Shown piece after piece: positions 36,701 through 48,700 of a stretch of 64,000 nucleotides of DNA (position 1 is the stretch's first letter; the number at the start of each line of letters is the position of its first letter). The stretch comes from Ammopiptanthus mongolicus (taxonomy: Eukaryota > Streptophyta > Magnoliopsida > Fabales > Fabaceae), in NCBI GenBank assembly GCA_039655645.1, contig CM077350.1, positions 11,110,318 to 11,174,317 on the forward strand. Reading direction: 5' to 3'. The notes beneath the pieces were generated by a model, which did not search any database, was not told the DNA's origin, and saw only the letters and a list, made by a program, of their open reading frames with translations. Position numbers and translations under genes: made by a program.

Positions 36701-39700
36701 AAGCTGTTTTTGAGGAGATGAGAGCACTAGAGAAGAATGCTACTTGGGAGAGAGTGGATCTGCCAAATGGGAAGAAAATTGTCGGTTGTAAATGGGTGTT
36801 TACCCTGAAATACAATTCGGATGGCTCCTTGGAAAGGTACAAGGCTCGCTTAGTAGCTAAAGGCTTTACACAAACATATGGAGTAGACTATTCTGAAACC
36901 TTTTCTCCAGTGGCAAAGTTGAACGCAGTTCGAGTTCTTCTTTCAGTTGCAGCCAACATTGACTGGCTTCTAATTCAGTTAGATGTGAAAAATGCTTTTC
37001 TGAATGGAGAGTTAGAGGAAGAATGGAACCACCACCCAGATTTACTGAGAAATTTGGGAATAAGGTATGCAAGCTAAAAAAATCCTTATATGGCCTCAAA
37101 CAATCCCCTAGAGCCTGGTTTGCAAGATTCACAAGGTTTGTAAAAGGCCTGGGTTATAATCAAGGTCAGTCAGATCACACTCTATTCATAAAAAAGTCTA
37201 TTGAAGGCAAAGTGTCAATTTTAATTGTCTATGTAGATGACATAATACTAACAGGAGATGATATGACTGAAATGAGCATTTTGAAGCAAGGCCTAGCCAA
37301 GGAATTTGAAGTTAAAGACCTTGGACAGCTTCGGTATTTCCTTGGAATGGAAGTGGCAAGGTCAAAGAGGGGCATAGTGGTGTCACAAAGGAAATATATC
37401 TTAGATCTCTTGAAAGAAACTGGAATGATCGGGTCCAAGCCTTCAGATACTCCTATAGAAGTCAAGACTAAACTTGGAGATGTCAAAGATGGTGTTCCAG
37501 TAGACCAAGGAAGATATCAAAGGCTGGTCGGGAAACTTATCTACTTATCCCATACACGCCCTGACATTGCTTTCGTTGTAAGCATGGTGAGTCAATTTAT
37601 GCATTCTCCTTATGAAGAAAACCTTGAAGCTGTATACAAAATCCTTAGATATCTCAAAGGCACACCAGGGAAAGGTCTATTCTTTGGAAAACATGAGAAG
37701 AGAGGGATTGAGGTATATACTGATGCTGATTGGGCAGGTTCGGTTACTGATAGAAGGTCAACCTCAGGGTATTGCACCTTTTTATGGGGTAATCTTGTCA
37801 CATGGAGAAGCAAAAAACAAAATGTTGTTGCTAGGAGCAGTGCTGAAGCAGAATTTAGATCAATGGCTCAAGGAGTATGTGAGGTTTTATGGCTAAAACG
37901 AGTTCTAGAAGAGCTTGAAAGACCATTAATTCTTCCTATACAGTTGTTTTGTGATAACAAGGCTGCTATAAGCATTGCTCATAACCCAGTCTTACATGAT
38001 AGGACGAAGCATGTTGAAATTGACAAACACTTCATCAAAGAGAAGCTTGAAGAAGGAGTAATTTGTATTCCCTTCGTCCCTACCACTCAGCAAATTGCGG
38101 ATATCCTAACAAAGGGCCTGCTAAGACAGTCCTTCGAATATCAAGTCTCCAAGTTAGGCATGATAGATATCTTTGCACCAACTTGAGGGGGAGTGTGGAT
38201 ATTTTAGGGATGTTAGGATTCTATGATTCAAAATAAAATAGGAAGATAAGATCCTAGGATAGCATAGAATCAGTTAATCCTGATTCCATGGGATTTAACT
38301 CTATCATATCTTTTCTGTTTTTATTTCTTTTCTGCTGTACGGGATTCTGGTTTCCTATGATTAAGGAAACAGATTCTCTACTTTCTTCTACTTAAGCTGT
38401 TCACATCTGATGCTACAAAATATATCAATAATGAATACATTTCTACATGATCTATAGGAGTATGAACTGGTGTACAGCTGAGCATCCTAGTTTCTTCCAA
38501 AATGTCAATAGCATACTTTCTCTGGGGGTCTGTTTCAAACAACAGATTGCTTTGTTGAGCCTGCAAACCTTAGCAGGATTCTCACTAATGAAGCCAACTG
38601 GCTGGTCCATATAGACTTCCGCCTCAAGCAAACCATTAAGGAATGCATTGTTCACATCAAGCTGATGGATGGGCCAGCTGTTGGTGATGGCCATGGTCAG
38701 GATAATTCTCACTGTTATTGGTTTGATAACAAGAGAAAATGTTTCAGTGTAGTGATGGCCAAGTTATTGATGAAACCCTTTAGCAACCAACCTGACCTTG
38801 TACCTGTTAACTGTATCATCTGGATTTCCTTTTACCTGAAATACGCACTTGCAACCAATAGCTTTTCTGGTGGGTGGCAGATCAACTAGTGTCCATGTGC
38901 CATTAGCTATCAGGGCATTATATTTAGACTGCATGGCCTGATGCCATTGTGAACTAGCAAGAGCTTCTTTGGGATTAGATGATTCTATCAAACTTCGAAA
39001 AATGTAGGTAAAAAACTGTGTTCTCCAGCGGGAGAATCCCATTTAAATAGTGATAATACAATCTGTTTTCTAGCCTTAAAACTAGCTAATCTGCTATAAA
39101 TGCTATCCTACAACTGGGCTATCTAATAATTACATAATTAGAGCTGTACAATCATGCAGAATCTGATGGTTTTAAAAGGCCAACAAATTTGCGCTAGTAA
39201 TAAATAATATTCCGCCCATCAATTCCAAATATTCCAATAATAAATAATATTCTGCTAATCAATTCCAAATATTCTGCCAAATCAATTCCTTTGACATCCC
39301 CCCTCAAATTGATGCTGGTAAGTCTACAAGCATCAATTTGCTAATTAGGAATTATGACGCTGACGTGTCAAGGATTTTGTGAGGACATCAGCGAGTTGAA
39401 CAAATGTAGAGACATGAGGCAAAGTGATAACTCGACGGTCATAGGGTTCCCGGATTGAGTGACAATCAACCTCTATGTGCTTTGTTCTTTCATGGTATAC
39501 ATGATTTGCTGCAATTTGTATGGCACTTGTGTTTTCAGCATGTAGTGGAGTTGGTTTTGTTTGTAAGAAACCAAGCTTTGAAAGAAGACCACGTACCAAA
39601 TAATCTCAGAACATGTTGCAGGCATGGCGTGATATTCTGCTTCAGTGGAAGATTTAGCGATCGAGTTTTGTTTCTTGCACTTCCAAGAAATCGGAGTATC

Positions 39701-42700
39701 ACCTAAAAACATACACCATCCTATAGTGGATTTCCTTGTGTCGGGACATCCAGCCCAATCAACATCGCTGTAGGCTTGAAGTTGTGGTGATGCACTGGTA
39801 GGGAAGAAAAGACGACGTCTGGAAGTGCCCAGTAGATATCTAATAATACGGTGTACTGCTGAAAGATGCAAGTGCCAAGGAGATTGCATGAATTTGCTGA
39901 TTGTGTGGACAGAAAAAGAGATGTCAGGTCTTGTGATGGTTAGGTGGATAAGACTTCCAACCAGCTTTCGGTAGAAAGTAGGGTCTTGTAGAAGTTCACC
40001 TTCATCTCGTCTTAATTTTACATTAATTTCCATGGGAGTGTCAACAGGAGATGGATTTGTGAGACCGGCTAACTGAATTAGATCTTGAATATATTAGTGC
40101 TGATTGACATAGATGCCTTTTTGTTGAAAATGTACTTTTAATCCCAAGAAGTAAGTAAGTTGGCCAAGATCTTTCATGTGGAAAGTTGAATGCAACAGTT
40201 TCTTGATTATAATGATACCCTCTTGATTGGATCCGATGACCACAATGTCGTCCACATAAACAAGGAGTGTCACAATTCCTTTTGAGGTCCTTTGTATAAA
40301 AAGTGACGGATCATACTTGCTTTGTATGAAGGAAAAACCAAGTAGTGTGGTTCAAAACTTTTCAAACCATACTCCGGGCGCCTGTTTCAAGCCATATAAA
40401 GAATGCTTCAGTTTGCAAACAGAATTAGGTAAAGATGAAGGTATATTGGTAGGAAGTTTGATGTAAACTTCCTCCTTGAGGTCACCGTTGAGGAAAGCGT
40501 TCTTGACATCCATTTGATTTATTTGCCAAGATTCAGAGGCAAAAATGGCAAGAATAGTGTGTAAGTAGTCATTTTGGCCACAAGTGCAAAGGTCTCCTCA
40601 TAGTCAAGGCCAAATTCTTGCCTATTTCCAAGAACAACCAATCTAGCCTTGTATCGATCTATTGATCCATCCAATCGAAGCTTTATAATGAAGACAAATT
40701 TGCTGCCAAGAGGTTTAATAGATGGGGGACATGGAACGACGTCCCATAGCTGATTTTCTTCTAATGCTAGAAGTTCTGCTTGAATGGCTTCCTGCCAACA
40801 TTTATGCTCCATGGCCTGGTTATATAAGAAGAATAGGAATAGATGCTAAAGTTGTTGTCAAAGATAAAGGGGAAGAAAAACCATACTTTTCTGGGGGGTT
40901 ACGGACGCGATTACTGCGACGTAAAGGGGCTGGTTCTGGATGAAACACTAGATCAGCAGCCAGAGATTGATCGGGAGGGGGCCTTGGAGGTAGTGGAAAA
41001 ACCGAACGTCTTTGGTATACCAAGAGAGGTGTTGGTTCTGGTTCTCCTGCAAAAGTGTTAGGAAACAATGGCAAAACGGATTTGGATGTAGAAGAGAGAG
41101 TGTCTTGGTTAGTTGTAAAAAATATGTATCTTGTTGAAAGATGACATTTCTAGAAACCCGAAGCCTATGTAGATTAGGATCATAGCATAGAAAACCTTTT
41201 TGGTGGGCTGAATAACCAAGAAAAGCACATTTAACAGATTGAGTTATGAGCTTGGTGCGTTCTTGTGGTGGTAGATGGACATAACAACACAATCGAAAGT
41301 GCGAAGATTGGAATAAGTGGGTTCTTCACCAAATAACTGTGAGAAAGGAGAATCATTGTTTAGGCCCCTTCGCGATCATCTTCCCTGAGTGTTGATCCTA
41401 TGAATATACATTTAGGCCCTTCGCGATCATCTTCCCTGAGTGTGGATCCTGCACAAAGACAACTAGATTTTGAGAATTCAACTCGACAATTATTATCAAC
41501 TAATTGACCAACAGAAATAAGGTTATTAGTGAGACCAGGGGAAACAAAACATTGGTTAAGGATGAGGAAATATCACCAATTGCTGCGATAGGTAAAGTAT
41601 TTCCATCAGCAGTATGAATTTGGAGATTACTAGAGTATTTTGTGACATTTGTAAGAGTATCAGTAGTGTTGGTCATATGATTGGATGCCCTGGAGTTAAA
41701 ATACCAAGGAGAACAAGGATTAGAAGGGTTACCTGAAAGTCCTAAAGCAGAAAAGGCTGAAGTTATCATTTGTTGGACAATTTCAGGGGTCAAGGTTTGT
41801 ACAAGGGCAGGAGCATTCTGATCCACAGAACCAAGAGCAGTAGCAGAACCAACAGAGGCAGTAAAGGCTGTTGCAATTCTTCTTGGTGGTCGCATAGGAC
41901 ATTCTTTAATGATGTGACCATCTTTTTTTGTAGTAATTGCAAAACTTTTTAGGACAGTGTGAAGCAAAATGTCCAAGTCCTTTGCAGTAGAAACATTGGA
42001 CAGCACTCAGGTCTTGTCCTTGGACAGCATATGCAACTGGAAGAGAGGCAGATTTCTGTTGTTCCATGGTTGTTTGATTTAGGCGACGTTGTCGTTCACA
42101 AAGAAGCTAATTAAGGCATGCATCCAAGGTGGGGACAGTGGCTCTATTCATGAGATTGGACCAAATACCCTCAAAATCAGATCTTATGAAATTGATCTTT
42201 GAGTAGTTTCATAAACTTTCTGCACTGCTGCACTGCAGTTTGACCTTCAGCTAACAAATCTTCAAAGACAATGTCAATGTATTAAGCCCAAAGATTCATG
42301 AAATAAGAATAAAATTCAGAAATTGAGAGACTATCCTATTGAAATATGGCAATTTCATGTTCAAGCTAGAACCTGCGAGCAGTGTTATTCTGGCTTATAT
42401 ATTTTCTTCAGATAGGCCCACATCTTGGCTGCAATGTTGAATGGTCTGAGGTTGAGAACAATATTAGGATCAACACACCCTATGATCCATGTCATGACTT
42501 AAGCGTCTTTGACTGATCAACAAACCCTATGATCCATGCCATGACTTGAGCGTCTTTGACTTCCCACTTGGCATAGTCATCCTTCTGCTTCTCTTTGTCA
42601 AGATTAGTACTGGTACCATCAACATGAACCCAAAGGTCCTTACCTTTGACAAAGATTTGAAACTGGAATGCCCAAGCTGAATAGTTCTCGTCATTAAGAC

Positions 42701-45700
42701 AAACGAATAAGACATCATACTTTTCAGTAGACAATGGCCGAGAAGAGATCACAAGGAAGAAATTACAGAAGGGACAAGGAACAAGACTATGAGACTTGAG
42801 AAAAACAAGAGGCTAGGAATTTTGGGCAGAACTAGAGTAGGATCGTAACCTAGACCGATACCATATCAAGCTTAGAAAAATGTAGGTCAAAAACTGTGTG
42901 TTCTTCAGCTGGAGAATTCCTATTTAAATAGTGATAATACAATCTGTTTCTAGCCTTAAAACTAGCTAATCTGCTATAAATGCTATCCTACAGCTGGGCT
43001 ATCTAATAATTACATAATTACAGCTGTACAATCATGCAGAATCTGCTGCTTTTAAAAGGCCAACAAATCTGCGCCAATAATAAATAATATTCTGCCCATC
43101 AATTCCAAATATTCCAGTAATAAATAATATTCTGCCAATCAATTCCAAATATTCTGCCAGATCAATTCCTTTGACAGGTTCTACTTGTATTAATAGGACA
43201 TCAGGGTCAGTTATGGTCGTAGACTTTGATCTTGTTGTCATAGGATGAGTATTGATAGTTTGTGAGACATAAGCAGGGGACAAACTTGAAGGACTAGTAA
43301 CAAGTGATGATGAGGAGGAATACTGAGGTGTGAGCCCAGAGTGAAGTGAAGGAAAAGGTGGTGACTCAGATTGTACATCAGATAGAGAAGAAGGACTGTT
43401 TTCAGGTGATTGATTAGGACTAGGATCAGAATTATATATAGGTGACTGAGTGCTTTGAAACACAGTAGGTGGAGATGTTGGTGCAGCAGATAGTGTGACA
43501 ACTTGTATAGGCATAGGAGTGGCATAAAACTGCTGTTGTGTACTAGATTCAGTGTTAGATGTTAGTTGTTTGGCAAATGGAAACTTATTTTCATCAGTGT
43601 TATCCAAAATCCGCCATGGCGCCGCCATGGCGGATTGCGGTGGCGGATTTTTGGCCAACCGCTATGGCCAATTTATGAAGGATGGCGGCGCCATGGCCGC
43701 AATGGCGTTTTGAGGCGGCTTAAAATGGCGGATTTTTGGCCTTCCACCATGGTCTGCCATCCGCAATTGATAACTTTGATTTTCATTGAACGGAACATCC
43801 TTAGAGATGTACACCCTGCCTTCCTTAGAAAGACACTTATAACCCTTGTGAGAAGGGGATTACCCAAGAAATGTGCATTCACAAGACCTGAATTCAAGCT
43901 TATTTTTGTTGTAGGGTCTAAGGCAAGGATAACAAACACAACCAAAGACCCTCAAAGAAGTGTAGTCAGGTATAGTTTTGTAGGGAATGAAATAAGGAGA
44001 CTGATTTTGTTTACCAATTGATAAGGTATACAGCCTTGGTGAAGGCATGTTCCCAGTATTGCATAGGCAAAGAGGCCTGAGCAAGCAACAAAAGCCAGTG
44101 CCCACTATGTGCCTATGCTTCCTTTCTACACTCCCATTTTGGTGACGAGTGTGAGGGCAAATGACACGATGAATAACTCATAAATCTTAGAGAAACTTGG
44201 TGAATGGGTGAAAATCACCCCCCCCCCCAAAGGTTTGAACTGCTTTATTTTCAGTTTGAAATTGTACTTTGATGAGTTCCCGAAACTGTTTAAAGATAGT
44301 TAGTGTTTCAGATTTTTGTTTGAGCGTGAAAATCCAAGTGAATTTGGAACATGCATCAACTATAGACAAGTAATAGGAGTATCCATTAGTTGACACTATG
44401 GGTGCAGGACCCCACAGATCAAGAAATAAGAGCTCAAAGGGTTAAGTGTATGTAGTTGTTGAGAGATGGGAAGGTAGGCGATGAGATTTACAAAACCAAG
44501 ATGTAACGCAAAAATCCAGTATATTCTTATTAACATTGGGAATGTTACATTGATGTAGTATATGTTTTACACTAGTTTCGTTTGCATGTCCTAGCATACA
44601 GTGCCAAAGATAATATGAAGAAGGCACTTTATTACAATTATCAACTGCATTAACTATTGAATTGGAAGGTTTTGGGTAGAGAAAGAAAAGAGAGAAATAA
44701 ACTATCAAATAGTAAGAGTGATATTGATTTGATATGGTGATAATGTGATTACAAAAGACAACCCTAATAGTCCTATTTATAGTAAATGTAGAATCTTAAT
44801 TCTAATCATATAGGGAAACAAATCATAACATATAAATAAGAAATAAATCCTAATAGATCATCTAGGATACTCTAAAATATTCCAAGATATAAAAAAGATA
44901 TTATTAGATATATCTCTGATTTTCTAACACTCCCCCTCAAGCTAAAGTTTACTAAGCTTTAAGCTTGTTATACAAAAACAATGCATTTCCCTTCAAATAA
45001 AAATAGTAAAAACTGAGCTTCACGGATCGGAGAGAGTTGCTGGAAAGATAACTTAGCAAGATAGCTGGAGTGATCATCAACCTAATAGAAATTTCTTGGC
45101 AAGCAATCTAGCAAAGCAAGGTCCGAACTTAAAATCGTATTTGGAAGCTTCAAAGAACTTTATTGGAGACCCAAATTATTTAAAATTGAGTAATGTTATT
45201 AGTACACCTGAATTCTGCACACATGGATGACACCTGCTTTACATGGTTAACGCAATTCAAATACGTGGTTAATTACGTTCAGTAGATGGTTAATGGATAT
45301 AACAAGGGGTCACAACTCATTAACCATCCACTGAACTGCATTAACCACGTATTTGAACTGCATTAACCAAGTTTGAAGGTGTACAAAAAAAATAACATGC
45401 ACCCATGTAGGATGCATGGTTGGTTATTTACTTGGTTAATGCAGTTCAAATACGTGGTTAATTACGTTCAGTGAATGGTTAATGAGTTGTGACCCCTTGT
45501 TATATCCATTAACCATATACTGAACGTAATTAACCACGTATTTGAACTGTATTAACCATGTAATTAACCAACCATGTATCCTACATGGGTGCATGTTATT
45601 TTTTTGTACACCTTCAAACTTGGTTAATGCAGTTCAAATACGTGGCTAATTACGTTCAGTGGATGGTTAATGAGTTGTGACCCCTTATTATATACATTAA

Positions 45701-48700
45701 CCATATACTGAACATAATTAACCACGTATTTGAACTGCGTTAACCATGTAAAACATGTGTCATCCAGGTGTCTAGAATCCAGATGTACAAATAACATTAC
45801 TCCTTAAAATTTGAATTAAGGCAGACAACTACTTCCGTGACTGAGACGAGGCCAGTGCATCTGGGACAAAGAGTCAAGGCCAGTGCATCTGGGACAAAGA
45901 TGGGCTAGTGTGAGGCATAACTAACATGAGTCAATTGTCGGTGGAAATAGAAGTCACCACTAATATGATTCATCCTTGGGAAAGGAGTCACCACCGGAAT
46001 GATTGTCGATGGGAAGAGAAGCCACCAGTATGATCCATTAGTGGAAAAGAATTGCATGTCAAATATTGGAGGAGGAGACAGCAAACCAGAACCATTGTTG
46101 GAGAGTCATGAACCAACCAGAAACCAACCAAACAAAACATAAAAAAAAAAAACGGATTGAATTAAAAACCTTTTCTGGTGATATCTTTTTTCCTGGAGTT
46201 GTGGAGAACAGGTATGAATAGTGTCAACCACGAGCGGATCAGCCATGGGTCAACCAAGAAGAGAGAGAAGACGACACCGGAAAGGGGCTGTTGAAGCCAA
46301 AAAGTGGGTGCCTGCATCTCGAATCAACAAAGTAATACCGGAAACAAGACCGGCGGGGTTGGGCGACCGTGATGCCTGAAAACCGGCCGGAGACGAGGCT
46401 GGACGCGCCGCCATGCGTGGCTGATAGGTGCGGCGATTCTTGAAATCACATGATCTTGGATCGGCTCGTGTAGGCGTGTGAGGAGGAGTCTGGGGCTAAT
46501 ATTCTGGGGTTGAATAGATCGGGAGAAGGCGCTTCTGATGGTGGTGGTTTTGCCGGAAAACTCGTCGGAAACTTTTCCGGCAGCAGCGGACGATGGCTAG
46601 AAAAGTTGAAGGACATGCTGGAAAAGAACATAGCGGAAGAGAGAAAAATGGCAGGAATTTTTTTTTTTCTAAGGCTGAAAAGATGATTACAGTTCTTTCT
46701 TAATTAACGGAACTCGGCAGCGGAATAGTAATGGAACAGGTCATGGAGGATGATATCGCTCTGATACCATGTTGAATTGGAAGGTTTTAGATAGAGAAGG
46801 AGAAAAGGAAAGAAATAAACTATCAAATAGTAAGAGTGATATTCATTTGATATGGTGATAATGTGATTACAAAAGACAACCCTAATAGTCCTATTTATAG
46901 TAAATGTAGAATCCTAATCCTAATCAAATAGGGAAACAAATCATAATATATAAATAAGAAAGAAATCCGATCATCTAGGATACTCTAAAATATTCTAAGA
47001 TATAATAAAGATATTGTCAGATATATCTCTGATTTTCTAACACTAACATTCCTAGAAATTGAACTAACAAAATTATTACAAGAGGAAGAGCATGCAACAC
47101 TAAGACAACTGGGTGTTGGTCCTGTTATTGAAGAAGATTGCCTTGGAGAAACTGAAAAATTGTGAAAGACATAACCCATCAGAGTTTACTGTCCCCTCTA
47201 ACATGACTTGATTATCAACCTGAGATTTGATAAAAAAACAGTGAGGGAGGAATTCAAAGAAAACATTGTTAGCCCTAGAAAACCGACTGACACTAACGAG
47301 ATTCTTAGTAATAGCTAGTAGCCTGGTACACACGAGGTTTTGTAATGTGAATGTGACATTATTGTTAAGGAGAGAATTAACACAAGCAGAGCCTGCATTG
47401 TGAATAGTAAGGCCAAGTCCATTACCCATGTAAATGTGTTCAGGGCCACTGTGATTCAAGTGCTGTGTGAGGTTGGCCATGTTGGAGGTCACATGGTGAG
47501 TAGCACCACTGTTAGGGTGCCACACACTGTTGGAATCTGTGCCCGAATTTGAGGCCACCATAGCCATAGGTCTAGAGGAGGTTTGGGAAGGACCATGATC
47601 TTGGGGATGGGAAAGCCATGGAAGTTGTAAAAGAGGTGGAGGTGTAGGCAGAGGAGCAAGCTGTTGTGATGAAGGCACTGACTGTTTATGAAAATTAGAG
47701 GGAGATGGATTATGAGGCTGATAGCCATAACCTGATGTCTGAGTCGGATAGCCTTGAGTTTGATTGGAAAAACCTTGATGCAGATGACAGTAACCTTGAG
47801 TCTGATTGGGATAACCTTGATTCTAAGTAGAATAACCTCGGTTCTGATTATGATCCCTCCGGTGCCATCATAGGGCTTATCATAGCGATATCAACAAATG
47901 AGAGCCTCATGACCAGGACGATGACAAATCTGGCAATAAGGACGAGGACCAGATCTACCACCGCGACCATGGCCTTTGTAGCTTGATCGACCACCACGTC
48001 CGCCTCGAAATCCAGAACCAAAATTTGCATTAGACACTTGGTAATGTTGTTGAAAATTGCCTTGCGGCTGGGGTTGAGAGGAAGGAATCGCCTGATTAGG
48101 TAGTGATGCCGGAGAGGTGGAATGAGCAAGATTCACTGAAAATGCATTTGGATTTTGCTGATTCAGCTTGGCCTTGTTCCTTTCCAGCTATGACTCACGA
48201 GATAGAAGTAGGGACTCAACTTCCGCAATCGAGTATGACTCAGCACGACTTTCGATCGTCGAAAAAAGGAGGTGATATTCCTCTGGCAAGCCTTCTAGGA
48301 TAGCCTCAAGGTGCTCTTGGAATGTGACTGGATTTCTAATCGAAATGAGTGCATCGACAAGTGATTTGATTCACAGCAAATACTCGGAGAAGGTGAGATC
48401 TCCTTTCACCATATGCTGGAGCTCCGATCGCAGTTGTGTACTTTGAGCCTTGGTCTGCGAATTGAAGTAACTATGAAGCTCATCCTAGAGCTGCCATGCA
48501 TGCGAGCAACCAACTAGTCTCGTGAGGATCGTGTCCGAGATCGAATTGAGCATCCAGATATACAAATTTTGATCCTGTGCTTCCTAGGCAAGGAACTCAG
48601 GATTGACAATGTCGTTGATGCAATCGGAATTAGAGAGATACCGGAACAGAATTCGTGGACACACGACGAAGCGCTCAAAGCGATTTGCACGTAGCATCGC

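Larger units (their letters stand above)
33430..38447 (+). mobile_element. Copia C, 5,018 bp, young LTR pair
   Basis: 254-bp LTRs (33430-33683 and 38194-38447) differ at only two bases by eye. Flanks are GGATC (33425-33429) and TGATC (38448-38452), a 5-bp duplication with one change. PBS is TGGTATCAAAG at 33684. The polypurine tract is 'cttgagggggag' just before 38194. Gag to RNase H are all present, but about six stops or frame changes interrupt them. It is inserted in copia D'/D on the opposite strand. Confidence 0.93.
38986..43176 (-). mobile_element. Copia E, 4,191 bp, integrase core deleted
   Basis: LTRs lie at 38986-39296 (311 bp) and 42864-43176 (313 bp), flanked by GATTC (38981-38985) and GGTTC (43177-43181). 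The minus-strand PBS TGGTATCGGTC lies next to 42864. Gag is at 42752-42060, protease at 42006-41500, linker at 41292-40948, RT at 40812-40100 and RNase H at 39800-39345. Between protease and linker the expected integrase core is absent. A 45-bp tandem duplication (41370-41450) marks the junction. Confidence 0.88.
44655..47042 (-). mobile_element. Element F: 2.4-kb non-autonomous LTR element
   Basis: LTRs lie at 44655-44929 and 46770-47042 (275 and 273 bp), flanked by TTAAC (44650-44654) and CTAAC (47043-47047). On the minus strand the PBS is TGGTATCAGAG (46759-46769) and the polypurine complement is ctccccctcaag (44930). Apart from a foldback insertion, the ~1.2-kb interior shows no gag or pol domain, so it is a LARD/TRIM-like non-autonomous element in the protease-integrase junction of copia D. 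Confidence 0.85.

Noticed and set aside
43032..43658. 208-codon minus-strand ORF as one protein
   Set aside because: It runs from copia D linker into the LTR of copia E, so it is a junction artefact.
45188..45803. Possible CRISPR-like array because of regularly repeated blocks
   Set aside because: Blocks alternate in orientation and lie in a plant retroelement with terminal duplication; it is a foldback transposon.
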